A DNA stretch of 20,328 nt from Armatimonadota bacterium. Its GTDB lineage: Bacteria > Armatimonadota > UBA5829. The stretch covers positions 1 to 20,328 of the forward strand of contig JAMCYN010000059.1 of the NCBI GenBank assembly GCA_023474015.1. Direction: 5' to 3'. Of this stretch, positions 1 through 7,468 are shown one piece after another; positions within the stretch are counted from its first letter, which is position 1; each line of letters opens with the position of its first letter. The position numbers and the translations under genes are program-made. The notes under the pieces were generated by a model. That model saw only the letters and a list, made by a program, of their open reading frames with translations. It had not been told where the DNA came from and ran no database searches.

Positions 1-4
1 CCAC

Positions 5-136
5 TCAATAGTGCTTCTTAAGCTCGGAGAAGTAGCTGGTCCCGATCCAATCGGCGTTCGCGGCAAGCCACTCGCTGATCTTGGTTTCGCCGGTTGCCGG
101 TTGGTCCGAATCTAGGAAATTGCGTTCGAGGGTGAA
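5..136 (-). pseudogene. C-terminal coding remnant of an unidentified gene
   Basis: On the minus strand a frame open from a TAA at 137-139 to a TGA at 5-7 encodes about 43 residues with no start codon. The last 35 or so look like real protein (…SEWLAANADWIGTSYFSELKKHY) and are rich in G/C third positions, unlike the A+T-richer phosphatase gene just upstream. It overlaps the last codons of that gene in another frame. I read it as the surviving 3' end of a gene whose 5' part has been replaced by the phosphatase gene. The alternative is a frameshift near 112-140 that would extend the phosphatase. No family recognised. Confidence 0.3.
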
Positions 137-1824
137 TTATTCGGGGTTGCGCAGATTAGCATGAGGGCTACATCATCCCGCAGATGACCACTAGAGAACT
201 CTTTCAAACAATCCATCAGTTGTGCGCTAAACTCACTTGGGAACTCGTGCCGCTTTGCCACGAAGAAATCCTTCAGAGCTTCTAACCCAAAGAAGTCTTT
301 GTCCCTCCTGGCTTCCGTTACACCGTCGGTATACAGCAGCAGTCTGTCACCCGCACTTAATCTCAAGTCATGCTCCTCGTAAACTACACCTGGGAATACT
401 CCTAAAGGGATGCCAACCGCCGACAACTCCTTGACTCCGGATTCAGAACACTCAATATATAGTGGTGGCTCGTGCCCCGCACTCACGAAGGCAAGGCTCT
501 GCTCTTTCGCACTCCAGAGTCCATAGAACAGGGTTGTGAAATCATCATTTGCCGTCTCTGAAGCAACGACGTCATTTAACTTCTCAATCAGACGTCTCGG
601 AGAGGGGTCTTCATACGCATATGCCCGAAGAGTGTACTTAACGAGGGCTGTAAGCACCGCGGCCCTTACTCCTTTGCCGGAGACATCGCCGATGACTATG
701 GAAACCTGCCCAGGTTTTAGAGAGAAAAGATCAAAGAAATCTCCACCCATGTAGTCTTCCGCAAAAGCGGAGCTGTATGCGCTTCCAATCATCAACCCAT
801 CCTTGTAATCAGGAATATCGGGAATAAGAGACTTCTGAAGTATCTCGTATAGATAACATTCTTTTGCAAGAGCTTTTTCAAGGGTTTCCTGCACATTTTT
901 TAGGAAGGTGATGTCCTCCAACTCCCCAACTGCTCCAAGAATACTACCTTTCTCATCATATATAGGAGCAGCGCTCCCCTGCACAAAACTGCGTTCCCCA
1001 TAAGGACGTGTTACCATCATTTCGACAAGATCCGATGTCTCCCCGTGTGCCGATGACCTGTATAGCGGAAATTCATCTGGTAAAAACGGACTCCCATCCG
1101 GTCTTGAAATTCCATACTCCGCGGGCATTTCCATTAAGGGCTGTCCGAGATTTGGTTTGCGCCCAAGGAGCTGCTCTGTTTTCTGGTTAGCCAGTGTTAG
1201 GCGATCCCCTGGTTTTCGTGAGATCAAAACGGCAGACGGTACTATCCTCAATACGGCATCCAGCCACGTCCGTTGCTTTACTACCTCCGAGTAGGTTTCG
1301 GCATTTCTCACGGAGACGCCTACACTCCCAGCGATTACATTAAGCCAGTGCAACTCCTCCTCGCTAAGAGTATGTGGCTCATCAAAATATACCGCCAGCA
1401 CTCCAACCACCTGGTCTTCCCCTACCAGAATCGGTGAAGAAATGGCGGCACCAGGAGACAGTCCGTTCTCCAAGATGGGTAATCGCAGGTCGCTTTCCTT
1501 TCGTGTATCAGCAATCATTACCATCTTCTTGGTTTGCAGCACACGCTCAGTCAGGCTGTACATATTGTGGGGGAACTTTTTATCGGATTCACTGCAAAAA
1601 ACACCTTTAGAGGCTTTGCACGTGAGAGTCTGTTCATCAGGGTCAAGCAGCAACACCGCACAAGCAGCTTTTCCAACTGTGTCGATTGCCGACCGGACGA
1701 TTGTATCAAGTACTGCCTCTAGTGTCTGTTGGCTCGCTATCTCTCTTTGTATCCGCGAGAGTGCCTCCAGATAGGCAATGTGTCTTTGTGACTCTTGTGT
1801 TTTCTCCAGTGATCCGTTCGGCAT
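112..1824 (-). CDS. GAF-PAS-SpoIIE (RsbU-like) PPM-type serine/threonine phosphatase
   Basis: 570 residues. A short N-terminal helix leads into a GAF domain (about 30-175), then a PAS-like domain (about 185-310) and a coiled linker (310-340). The C-terminal SpoIIE/PP2C domain spans about 340-558. Metal-binding Asp motifs of the phosphatase are all present: GGDFFD (360-365), GDVSGKG (379-385), TDGVTEA (499-505) and RDDVAL (549-554), plus SAGHEPPLY. No signal peptide or membrane segment is seen, so it is probably a cytoplasmic sensor. In this family the phosphatase dephosphorylates an anti-anti-sigma (STAS) protein in a partner-switching cascade, but no STAS or anti-sigma gene lies in the window. 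The ATG at 1824 has only a weak GAGG 10 nt upstream. Base composition is more A+T-rich than the neighbouring core genes and remnants lie on both sides, which suggests later acquisition. Function class is sure; the input signal is unknown. Confidence 0.9.
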   Translation of the reverse strand: MPNGSLEKTQESQRHIAYLEALSRIQREIASQQTLEAVLDTIVRSAIDTVGKAACAVLLLDPDEQTLTCKASKGVFCSESDKKFPHNMYSLTERVLQTKKMVMIADTRKESDLRLPILENGLSPGAAISSPILVGEDQVVGVLAVYFDEPHTLSEEELHWLNVIAGSVGVSVRNAETYSEVVKQRTWLDAVLRIVPSAVLISRKPGDRLTLANQKTEQLLGRKPNLGQPLMEMPAEYGISRPDGSPFLPDEFPLYRSSAHGETSDLVEMMVTRPYGERSFVQGSAAPIYDEKGSILGAVGELEDITFLKNVQETLEKALAKECYLYEILQKSLIPDIPDYKDGLMIGSAYSSAFAEDYMGGDFFDLFSLKPGQVSIVIGDVSGKGVRAAVLTALVKYTLRAYAYEDPSPRRLIEKLNDVVASETANDDFTTLFYGLWSAKEQSLAFVSAGHEPPLYIECSESGVKELSAVGIPLGVFPGVVYEEHDLRLSAGDRLLLYTDGVTEARRDKDFFGLEALKDFFVAKRHEFPSEFSAQLMDCLKEFSSGHLRDDVALMLICATPNNSPSNAIS

Positions 1825-1900
1825 GGACAGGTAACCTCATGTAACGGTTTCCTACCTCACAGATATACCCAGTATTTGTCATCTTAGTTGATTCTGCAAG

Positions 1901-2014
1901 ATGCAGCAGACGCCGGGCGAAGCATTTGCGGCTAGAATTACAGGCTCGATCAGACTCAAGGGCAAGTGCCTAACCACGGACCTGATCGTAGACACGGGCA
2001 AACCTGAACCTTAA
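1901..2014 (+). pseudogene. truncated retropepsin-like aspartic protease fragment
   Basis: A 37-codon frame begins at an ATG at 1901. It contains a beta-strand-like stretch followed by DLIVDTG, the form of the catalytic D-[TS]-G motif in clan AA (retropepsin-like) bacterial proteases. It stops seven codons later, where a functional protease needs roughly 80 more residues. No Shine-Dalgarno sequence precedes the ATG. The remaining DNA in this 318-base gap (1825-2142) holds nothing else coding that I can see, apart from the repeat and promoter near 2044. The match rests on a very short motif and could be chance. Confidence 0.3.
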
Positions 2015-2043
2015 ATCTCCGTGACTGTTTCCCCTCACACCTC

Positions 2044-2072
2044 TTCACAATTCTCAATTCTCATGCTATTAT
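2044..2072 (+). promoter_or_regulatory. sigma70-type promoter for the cyclodeaminase-family gene
   Basis: TTCACA (2044-2049) and TATTAT (2067-2072) are separated by 17 nt, each matching five of six consensus bases. Transcription would start near 2079, leaving a leader of about 64 nt with GGAGG at 2129-2133. The -35 hexamer is also part of the heptad repeat, so the match could be partly fortuitous. Confidence 0.5.
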
Positions 2073-2083
2073 CCAATTGTGAA
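2044..2083. repeat. heptad array with inverted repeat upstream of the cyclodeaminase gene
   Basis: Three 7-bp units run head to tail at 2044-2064 (TTCACAA, TTCTCAA, TTCTCAT). The first, TTCACAATT (2044-2052), recurs inverted as AATTGTGAA (2075-2083), giving a 9-bp stem. It has the same period as the other intergenic elements in the window but shorter arms. It overlaps the predicted promoter. Confidence 0.55.
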
Positions 2084-2142
2084 ATGAAGCACAAGCTGCT
2101 GAGGGTGGCGCGGCTTTAGAACAATTTCGGAGGACTAAAGGA

Positions 2143-3120
2143 ATGGAGATGTTGTATCTCAACAAGAGAGACATCCAGAACGTCGGCGTCACAATGTCGC
2201 AAGTGCTTGATGCGGTTGGCGAGGGGTTGCGCCTGAAGGGCCTGGGCAAGATTCAGATGCCGCCGAGGTCGGCTATTCGTCCGGTAGCGGACTCGTTCCT
2301 GGATGCGATGCCGGTATACGTCGATGAGTCCAAGGTCTGCGGCGTTAAGTGGATGAGCGGCTATCGTGGCAACAGGAACAAGGACCTGCCCCATATCAAC
2401 GGCTTGCTGGTCTTGAACGACTTCGCCACGGGAGTGCCCATAGCGGTTATGGACTGTGCGGAGATTACGGCGATCCGCACGGGCGCGATCGTCGGGATAG
2501 AGGCAAAGCACCTAGCGCGCGAGGACAGTTCGGTGGTGGGAATCCTCGGTTGCGGGGTGCAGGCGCGCAAGAGCCTGGTCGCGCTGATGGACGTGCTGCC
2601 GAAGCTCTCGCTTGTCCGATGCTATGATATCACCCCCGAGGCGGCGGCCCAGTTCGTGAACGAGATGGAGGGGCTGTATCCGCTCACTACATTCGTGATA
2701 TGTGATTCGCCCGAGGACATGGCGCACTTCGCGGATGTTGTCGTCACCGCGACCCCCATTGTCGACGAGCCGAAGCCGTCGCTGCACGAGGGGATGCTCA
2801 AGGAGGGCGCGCTGGCTATCGCGCTCGATTATGACGCCGCCTGGGACGCGTCGGCCATGCGCGAGTGCGACAAGATAGTCGCCGACGACGTCGAGCAGCT
2901 TCTGTTCACAAGGCAGCACGGGCTTCACTTCCAACATCTTCCCGAGGGCATATACTCCGACCTGGGCGACATCGTGGCCGGCGCCAAGCCCGGCCGGCAT
3001 AACAACACCGAGCGCATCCTATGCCTGAACCTGGGGATAGCAGTCGCGGATGTCGTCGCGGCGAAGGTGCTCTACGACCGCGCGCGCAAGTACGGAATTG
3101 GGAGGAGTCTGGAACTCTAG
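2143..3120 (+). CDS. ornithine cyclodeaminase / alanine dehydrogenase / mu-crystallin family protein
   Basis: 325 residues, the usual length for the family. Seen: the KW motif at K69, RTGA at 112-115, a Rossmann NAD(P)-binding turn GILGCGVQAR (133-142), and the C-terminal SDLGDIVAGAKPGR segment that matches the family's conserved ELG-D-GRKPGR region. Family members use NAD(P) to deaminate or reduce small amino acids: ornithine to proline, alanine/pyruvate interconversion, or cyclic imino acid reduction. The substrate cannot be read from sequence and no proline or opine pathway genes lie nearby. The ATG at 2143 follows GGAGG by 9 nt; a second ATG at 2149 is possible. The gene is monocistronic, with its own promoter and terminator. 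Codon use is typical of the G+C-rich core. Confidence 0.9.
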   Translation: MEMLYLNKRDIQNVGVTMSQVLDAVGEGLRLKGLGKIQMPPRSAIRPVADSFLDAMPVYVDESKVCGVKWMSGYRGNRNKDLPHINGLLVLNDFATGVPIAVMDCAEITAIRTGAIVGIEAKHLAREDSSVVGILGCGVQARKSLVALMDVLPKLSLVRCYDITPEAAAQFVNEMEGLYPLTTFVICDSPEDMAHFADVVVTATPIVDEPKPSLHEGMLKEGALAIALDYDAAWDASAMRECDKIVADDVEQLLFTRQHGLHFQHLPEGIYSDLGDIVAGAKPGRHNNTERILCLNLGIAVADVVAAKVLYDRARKYGIGRSLEL

Positions 3121-3121
3121 G

Positions 3122-3222
3122 GGAATTGCGGATTGGGGATTGGGGATCGCGGATTTCGGATTGGAGAAGGGATGGTCGTTCGCCCACGTCCCTTCAATCC
3201 GAAATCCAAAATCCGCAATTCC
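3122..3222. repeat. paired heptad-repeat hairpin element
   Basis: It begins right after the cyclodeaminase stop codon. The left arm is a run of 7-mers of the form NNGGATT (GCGGATT, GGGGATT, GGGGATC, GCGGATT, TCGGATT at 3128-3162). The right arm (3189-3222) carries the complementary AATCCNN units. Two perfect 13-bp stems form: 3122-3134 with 3210-3222, and 3151-3163 with 3195-3207, with AAGGGA/TCCCTT further in. Unpaired DNA between the stems is 16 nt on the left and 2 nt on the right, a difference of exactly two heptads. Confidence 0.85.
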
Positions 3223-3234
3223 TTGTACGGGGTA

Positions 3235-3272
3235 ACGGCGCCGGGGTCAGCCTTCCCCGGCGCCGTCATTTT
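3235..3272 (+). terminator. intrinsic terminator of the cyclodeaminase-family gene
   Basis: A perfect 12-bp stem (3235-3246 with 3255-3266, core GGCGCCGGGG/CCCCGGCGCC) with an 8-nt loop is followed by CATTTT. The stem is very stable but the T-tract is short. Confidence 0.7.
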
Positions 3273-3294
3273 GGAGGAGCCTTACCTTTTTGGA

Positions 3295-3519
3295 TCAGCC
3301 TCGGTTCACGCAATGCACGTAATTTGCCAACGCTTGCGTAAGTCCCGCATCGGGCTCTCGCCCATCCGCGGCACCACCGAGGAGCTTCGGCAGCCAGACT
3401 GCCATAGCGCAAAGATCGCGCCTTAGGCTCTCAGCTTTGCGACCCCGCCTTTCGACGGGTTTGCCAGTATCGGTCTCCTCGTTAACTTGTCCATATAGGT
3501 TGTGCCACGCTTCGCGCAT
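3295..3519 (-). CDS. hypothetical protein, 74 aa (doubtful)
   Basis: A minus-strand frame of 74 codons from an ATG at 3519. The product is charged at the N-terminal half (GKPVERRGRKAESLRRDL) and mostly helical after that, with no signal peptide or membrane segment. No Shine-Dalgarno precedes the ATG. The same frame stays open for about 13 codons further upstream with protein-like sequence, so it may be a decayed or truncated gene rather than an intact one. It lies downstream of the LuxR-type gene on the same strand. I do not recognise the family. Confidence 0.3.
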   Translation of the reverse strand: MREAWHNLYGQVNEETDTGKPVERRGRKAESLRRDLCAMAVWLPKLLGGAADGREPDAGLTQALANYVHCVNRG

Positions 3520-3584
3520 TCGGCACGCTGAGCGAATTGCCGGGAAATTCGATGCGCTTCAGAAGCAGACCAATTGCCCCTACT

Positions 3585-3821
3585 TTACCAGACCACAAGG
3601 CCGAGAGCCATGGCGCGCCTCATAGCCTGCATACGGTTTGAGACGTTTAACTTCCTGTAGATGTTCGCCAGGTGAAAGCCCACAGTCCTTGGCGTGCAAC
3701 TAAGAGTCTCCGCTACTTCTTGCGACGACTTGCCCTCCATGAGCTCGCGAAGCACTTCAACCTCCCGCTCGCTCAGTCTCTGCCCGATTACGCCGCGCTC
3801 GCGACAAGCATCAATAACCAT
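3585..3821 (-). CDS. stand-alone LuxR/GerE-type HTH transcriptional regulator
   Basis: 78 residues that are almost entirely one LuxR_C (GerE) DNA-binding domain: LSEREVEVLRELMEGKSSQEVAETL, then CTPRTVGFHLANIYRKLNV, the signature scaffold-recognition helix pair (about 32-60). No receiver or ligand domain is present, so it resembles single-domain regulators such as GerE. The ATG at 3821 follows a GGGGG run by about 6 nt; a TTG at 3836 in the same frame lacks a ribosome-binding site. A TATACT sits at 3866-3871 on this strand but its -35 is poor. The target is unknown and the nearest genes give no hint. Confidence 0.85.
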   Translation of the reverse strand: MVIDACRERGVIGQRLSEREVEVLRELMEGKSSQEVAETLSCTPRTVGFHLANIYRKLNVSNRMQAMRRAMALGLVVW

Positions 3822-3916
3822 CGGTAACCCCCACAAATACTACTCGACCCGCCCACATATTGTTGAGTATACCCGATCAGATAGACGATAAAAACACGAG
3901 CTGGTTAACTAATGTG

Positions 3917-3942
3917 AAAAAAATCGGGGCTGGCGGATGCCA
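3917..3942 (-). terminator. possible weak terminator downstream of tRNA-Glu
   Basis: On the minus strand a 4-bp stem (TGGC/GCCA, 3931-3942) is followed after seven bases by seven Ts (3917-3923). Position after the tRNA fits, but the stem is short. Confidence 0.25.
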
Positions 3943-3972
3943 AGGAACGCAGGCGCGGACACGTAAAGCAAA

Positions 3973-4047
3973 TGGCGGTCCCAAGGGGAGTTGAACCCCT
4001 CTCCCGGCCTTGAAAGAGCCGTGTGCTAACCGATGCACCATGGGACC
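3973..4047 (-). tRNA. tRNA-Glu, anticodon UUC
   Basis: The 75-nt minus-strand sequence folds into a cloverleaf. It has a 7-bp acceptor stem (GGTCCCA with TGGGACC), a D stem GTGC/GCAC, an anticodon stem CGGCT/GGCCG with loop CTTTCAA (anticodon TTC), a 4-nt variable loop, and a T stem AGGGG/CCCCT with loop TTCAACT. Discriminator G is followed by a genome-encoded CCA (3973-3975). Anticodon and discriminator both fit glutamate. Confidence 0.97.
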
Positions 4048-4058
4048 GCGCGAGTTTC

Positions 4059-4088
4059 ATTATACCAGAATCGGGTGTTGCGAATCAA
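4059..4088 (-). promoter_or_regulatory. promoter of tRNA-Glu
   Basis: Minus-strand TTGATT (4083-4088) and a perfect TATAAT (4059-4064) are 18 nt apart. Predicted start is near 4052, about five bases before the mature tRNA 5' end. Confidence 0.7.
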
Positions 4089-4151
4089 GCTGACGAAAGA
4101 CAAAGTAGCGTCCTTCGGCAAGCTCATGTTGCGCGCCGCACTCCGGAAAGG

Positions 4152-6044
4152 TCAGGGTTCCGACTCAATCACTTCCACTGGCGGCTGGCCGCCTCCGTTT
4201 GAGCGGCGGAAGATGCGACTTCTGAGGGCCTCCCAGAGGTAGTCGAGCTCGTCGACTTTGAAGAGCCTCAGCAGGGCGAAGTACGCCGCCGCTCCGACAA
4301 TCATCGCCAAGAGCACGGTGAGCATCGATCCCATCCGGCTTTCGACACGGTCGATTGGTCGCGGAACGATTTGCGCTGGGTAGGCGACTTCGAGGAGGCG
4401 ACGGTTTGCCTCGGTCCGTATTGCGGCGTTGAGATCGTGCAGAATAGACATCTGCAACTGAAGTGACGAGCCTGACGCACGTTTCGCATCCAGCATCCGG
4501 ACCGTATCGTCGCTCAGCTTGGAATAAAGGGAAGCTGACAGCGGAGTGTCTCCCCGCCGGAGCTCGACAGCGAACCTGATCGGGTCCTTTACATCGCCGT
4601 CCTGAAGCTGCCACGAGCCGACGGTCCTGGACATCCCAATTCGCACTCCGATGCAGATGGCTCCCATGACAACCGCCGCAAGCAGTATCCGGCCGACCGT
4701 GCTCAACGTCTTTCGCCCCTCTATGCCATACAGCCGCTTTTTTAGAAACCAGGTCAGGGCGAGGAAGTGGATAGAGATGCCGATGGAGGTGGAGAGCGCA
4801 ATCCCCCCAGTGCCCATCGCGTGCATCAGAATCCAGTTCAGGGGGATGAAGATTATCGTCGATACGGTCCCGATCACCACGGGCGTAACCGTGTCCTGCA
4901 GTGCGAAGAACCCGCGGGCGACTATCGCCTGCCCCGCCCAGGCGTAGATGCCGACCGAATACCAGATCAGCGGGACCACGGTAAGCCCGACGCTGCTGGG
5001 TCGAAACTCGCCGCTCATGTAGATGGTGCGCACGAGCGGGTCGGCCATGACGATTATGAACACCGTCGCCGGTATGCTCTCCACCATGATCGCCCGCAGG
5101 CCGTAGGCGACCCCGCTGCGCATATCGTCGAGGGCATTTCTCGCTGCGTAGGCGGCAAGCATCGGCAGTATCGCCGTTCCGGCAGCCTGGGCGAATATGC
5201 CGAGAGGAACCTGCATCAAACGATTGGCGAAGTTCAGCGCGGCGGGAGCCGAAGACGATACGTAACTCGCGAACCACTTGTTCACGATCACATCGATCTG
5301 CGGCAGGCCCAGACCGAGAATAACAGGCAGCGCGAGCTTCGCCACTCGGATTACCCCCGGGTGGCGGATATTGAGGCTCGGGTAAAACTCGAAGCCTTCC
5401 TTGCGCATGCAATAGTAGGCGTAGGCGATATTGCCCGCGAACGCCCCGATCAGCGTCCCGATGGCAAGCCCCGCGATGTCGAACCACCGGCTCAGGACAA
5501 TCGCGCCGAAGATGATGCCGATATTGTAGATCACGGGTCCCGCCGCGCGCGCGCTGAACTTCTGCCGCGCCTCAAGCGTCGCGCTCATTACCCCGCCAAG
5601 GAAGAAGAACAACTGACACGGCAATATGATTCGCGTCAGGTTGACCGTTAGCTGCACCAGCTCCGGGTCGCCCTCGACGAACCCCGGCACCGACAGCAGG
5701 CTCGCGAGCGGCTTCGCGAATATCCATGCGAGCACGACCGCCGCCGTCAGCACCACCCCCATGAAGCATGTGATGATACTGAATACCTGCCAGGCTTCTT
5801 TTTGCTTGCCGGTCTCGAAGCGCCGTGTGAACTCGGGGATGAACGCGGCGGAGAGCGCTCCGCTCGAAAGGAAGAAATAGAGGAGGTCGGGTATGTTGAA
5901 CGCCGCCGTATACGCGCTCACTTCCCCACCCTGGCCGAACTGCCGGGCAATGAGCATCTCCCGGACTAATCCGAGCAGCCGGCTGGCGAGTACGGCCACC
6001 AGCATCAGTCCGGCGGCTTTCTTGAAGCTCTTGTGCGAAGTCAT
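4152..6044 (-). CDS. murJ: MurJ/MviN-family lipid II flippase with a large C-terminal insertion
   Basis: 630 residues against roughly 510-530 for usual MurJ. Residues 10-35 carry the family N-terminal signature (SRLLGLVREMLIARQFG), followed by SGALSAAFIPEF and a ladder of hydrophobic helices typical of the MOP superfamily. MurJ moves lipid II across the inner membrane for peptidoglycan synthesis. About 100 hydrophilic residues (472-571) sit between the penultimate and last membrane helices, and a 35-residue polar tail ends the protein. The start chosen is the ATG at 6044. An in-frame upstream start at 6095 would lie upstream of the predicted transcription start and adds non-hydrophobic residues before a canonical MurJ N-terminus. 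No Shine-Dalgarno is evident, and the promoter geometry predicts a leader of only about 3 nt. It is the only cell-wall gene here. Confidence 0.93.
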   Translation of the reverse strand: MTSHKSFKKAAGLMLVAVLASRLLGLVREMLIARQFGQGGEVSAYTAAFNIPDLLYFFLSSGALSAAFIPEFTRRFETGKQKEAWQVFSIITCFMGVVLTAAVVLAWIFAKPLASLLSVPGFVEGDPELVQLTVNLTRIILPCQLFFFLGGVMSATLEARQKFSARAAGPVIYNIGIIFGAIVLSRWFDIAGLAIGTLIGAFAGNIAYAYYCMRKEGFEFYPSLNIRHPGVIRVAKLALPVILGLGLPQIDVIVNKWFASYVSSSAPAALNFANRLMQVPLGIFAQAAGTAILPMLAAYAARNALDDMRSGVAYGLRAIMVESIPATVFIIVMADPLVRTIYMSGEFRPSSVGLTVVPLIWYSVGIYAWAGQAIVARGFFALQDTVTPVVIGTVSTIIFIPLNWILMHAMGTGGIALSTSIGISIHFLALTWFLKKRLYGIEGRKTLSTVGRILLAAVVMGAICIGVRIGMSRTVGSWQLQDGDVKDPIRFAVELRRGDTPLSASLYSKLSDDTVRMLDAKRASGSSLQLQMSILHDLNAAIRTEANRRLLEVAYPAQIVPRPIDRVESRMGSMLTVLLAMIVGAAAYFALLRLFKVDELDYLWEALRSRIFRRSNGGGQPPVEVIESEP

Positions 6045-6053
6045 CCTGAACCT

Positions 6054-6082
6054 AGTATAAGCACCTGTTTGACGGCGGTCAA
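6054..6082 (-). promoter_or_regulatory. sigma70-type promoter of murJ, predicted leaderless
   Basis: Minus-strand TTGACC (6077-6082) and TATACT (6054-6059) are separated by exactly 17 nt. The seventh base after the -10 is 6047, three bases before the ATG at 6044. This promoter fixes 6044 as the start. Confidence 0.75.
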
Positions 6083-6157
6083 GGCAAATCGGCACGAATT
6101 GTGCATCAGTTATTTATGATTCTCCTTTTGAAGAAGCGTTGGATAATCATTCTTTTC

Positions 6158-6192
6158 GCCCGTGCATCAACTGATAGCACGGGCCATCTTTT
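6158..6192 (+). terminator. terminator-like hairpin between murJ and msrBA
   Basis: An 8-bp perfect stem GCCCGTGC/GCACGGGC (6158-6165, 6177-6184) with an 11-nt loop is followed by CATCTTTT. It lies 139 bases before the msrBA start, so it could terminate an upstream transcript or act as a leader hairpin. The rest of this 6096-6330 gap shows no gene and no convincing promoter. Confidence 0.35.
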
Positions 6193-6330
6193 CGTACAAC
6201 GCCGCCGGCCCGGGTAAGATACGGGCTGCGTGGTTGGGAAGTTCCATGGCAACCAGACAGCGGAACGGCGCGAATGGGTGGATCGTATGTGATAGTGGAT
6301 GACGGGTATGAATAAGGAGTGGCTTACGCA

Positions 6331-7362
6331 ATGTCAACGCATCTATATCTGCTGCTGGCAGCCGGGGTCGTTGCGGTTTCGGTGGCCGGATCCAGGCAGA
6401 CTGGAGAAAGTGAAGTGAACATACGCATCTACAGCGCGGAAACCGGTGAGGTTGAGACCGTCAAGACAGTGAACAAGAGCGACGCTGAGTGGAAGGCCCA
6501 GCTCACCCCCGAGCAATACAGCGTCATGCGCCTTAAGGGGACGGAAAGGCCCTTCTCCAACACGTGCGCACTTCCGGCTCAGGGCAAAACCGGTATCTAC
6601 AAGTGCGTCGGCTGCGGCACGGACTTGTTCAAGAACGGATCGAAGTTCGAATCGGGAACCGGGTGGCCCAGCTTCTGGGACCCTGTTTCAAAGCTAAATG
6701 TACGCCTCGAAGCCGACCATAGCATTGGCAGGGAGCGGACAGAAGTGTTGTGCGCCCGATGCGGCGCCCACCTCGGGCACGTGTTTGACGACGGCCCTCC
6801 TCCGACCGGAAAGCGATATTGTATCAATACCGTGGCACTCAAGCTGGTCGAGTTGGGCGAACAAGTCAGGCGCGAGAAAGCCATATTCGCTGCCGGGTGC
6901 TTCTGGGGGGTGGAGGACGCGTTTCGGAAACTGATCGGCAAAGGCGTCATATCGACACGCGTCGGCTACACTGGCGGCCACCTAAAGAACCCGACATACG
7001 AAGCTGTCTGCTCGCATACCACGGGACACGCGGAGGCTGTCGAGATCGAGTACGATCCTAACAAGATCAGCTATGATCGGCTGCTGAAAGTCTTTTGGAG
7101 CATCCACGACCCGACGACGCCGAACAGGCAGGGGCCGGATGTCGGATCGAACTATCGCTCAGCGGTCTTCTATCATACCCCCCAACAGCGCGCCCTGGCC
7201 GAGGAGTCGAAGGCGCGGCTCGAAAAGTCCAAACGCTACAAGAATCCGGTCGTCACGGAGATTACCGCCGCGGGCATGTTCTATCCAGCCGAGGACTACC
7301 ATCAGCAGTATTTCGAGAAGCGCGGGATCGAGCCGGCGTGCCACGTGCCGACGGGCGAGTGA
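6331..7362 (+). CDS. msrBA: exported bifunctional methionine sulfoxide reductase, MsrB-MsrA fusion
   Basis: 343 residues from the ATG at 6331, which follows AAGGAG by 11 nt; the in-frame GTG at 6319 overlaps that ribosome-binding site. An uncleaved or cleavable signal sequence (about 3-20, [16 protein letters not shown]) points to the periplasm or membrane. The MsrB domain (about 50-180) has zinc ligands C92/C95 and C141/C144, the [10 protein letters not shown] motif and the catalytic Cys164 in RYCINTVAL. The MsrA domain (about 183-343) has GCFWG (189-193, catalytic Cys190), GYTGG and [12 protein letters not shown]. MsrB reduces the R epimer and MsrA the S epimer of methionine sulfoxide. C79 and C337 are candidate resolving cysteines. 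The B-then-A order is less common than A-then-B. It probably repairs oxidised envelope proteins. No dedicated reductant partner (a DsbD/CcdA or thioredoxin-like gene) is adjacent. Confidence 0.95.
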   Translation: MSTHLYLLLAAGVVAVSVAGSRQTGESEVNIRIYSAETGEVETVKTVNKSDAEWKAQLTPEQYSVMRLKGTERPFSNTCALPAQGKTGIYKCVGCGTDLFKNGSKFESGTGWPSFWDPVSKLNVRLEADHSIGRERTEVLCARCGAHLGHVFDDGPPPTGKRYCINTVALKLVELGEQVRREKAIFAAGCFWGVEDAFRKLIGKGVISTRVGYTGGHLKNPTYEAVCSHTTGHAEAVEIEYDPNKISYDRLLKVFWSIHDPTTPNRQGPDVGSNYRSAVFYHTPQQRALAEESKARLEKSKRYKNPVVTEITAAGMFYPAEDYHQQYFEKRGIEPACHVPTGE

Positions 7363-7403
7363 CAGCGCCTGAAGGATTCTCCAATCGAATCGAGGAACAA
7401 TTC

Positions 7404-7451
7404 GTCAGAGGTCCGAGGCCCCACCTCAGACCTCTGACTTCTGATTTCTAT
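7404..7451. repeat. paired heptad-repeat hairpin between msrBA and the isomerase-like gene
   Basis: Left units GTCAGAG and GTCCGAG (7404-7417) face right units CCTCAGA, CCTCTGA, CTTCTGA and TTTCTAT (7424-7451), all in 7-base register. A 10-bp perfect stem (7404-7413 with 7429-7438) continues, after one mismatch, with GAGG/CCTC around a 5-nt loop. It starts 42 nt after the msrBA stop and ends 6 nt before the next gene's ribosome-binding site. Confidence 0.8.
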
Positions 7452-7468
7452 TCCCGAAGGAGTATCTG

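Noticed and set aside
3122..3222. CRISPR array
   Set aside because: Units are 7 bp with no spacers, arms are complementary, and no cas genes are present.
4165..5651. Long open frames overlapping murJ on both strands (440 and 294 codons)
   Set aside because: They are shadows of a G+C-rich membrane-protein gene: products are Arg/His/Gly-rich, lack any family signature, and have no ribosome-binding site.
6045..6095. Upstream in-frame start for murJ adding 17 residues
   Set aside because: It lies upstream of the predicted transcription start and the extra residues do not resemble MurJ N-termini.
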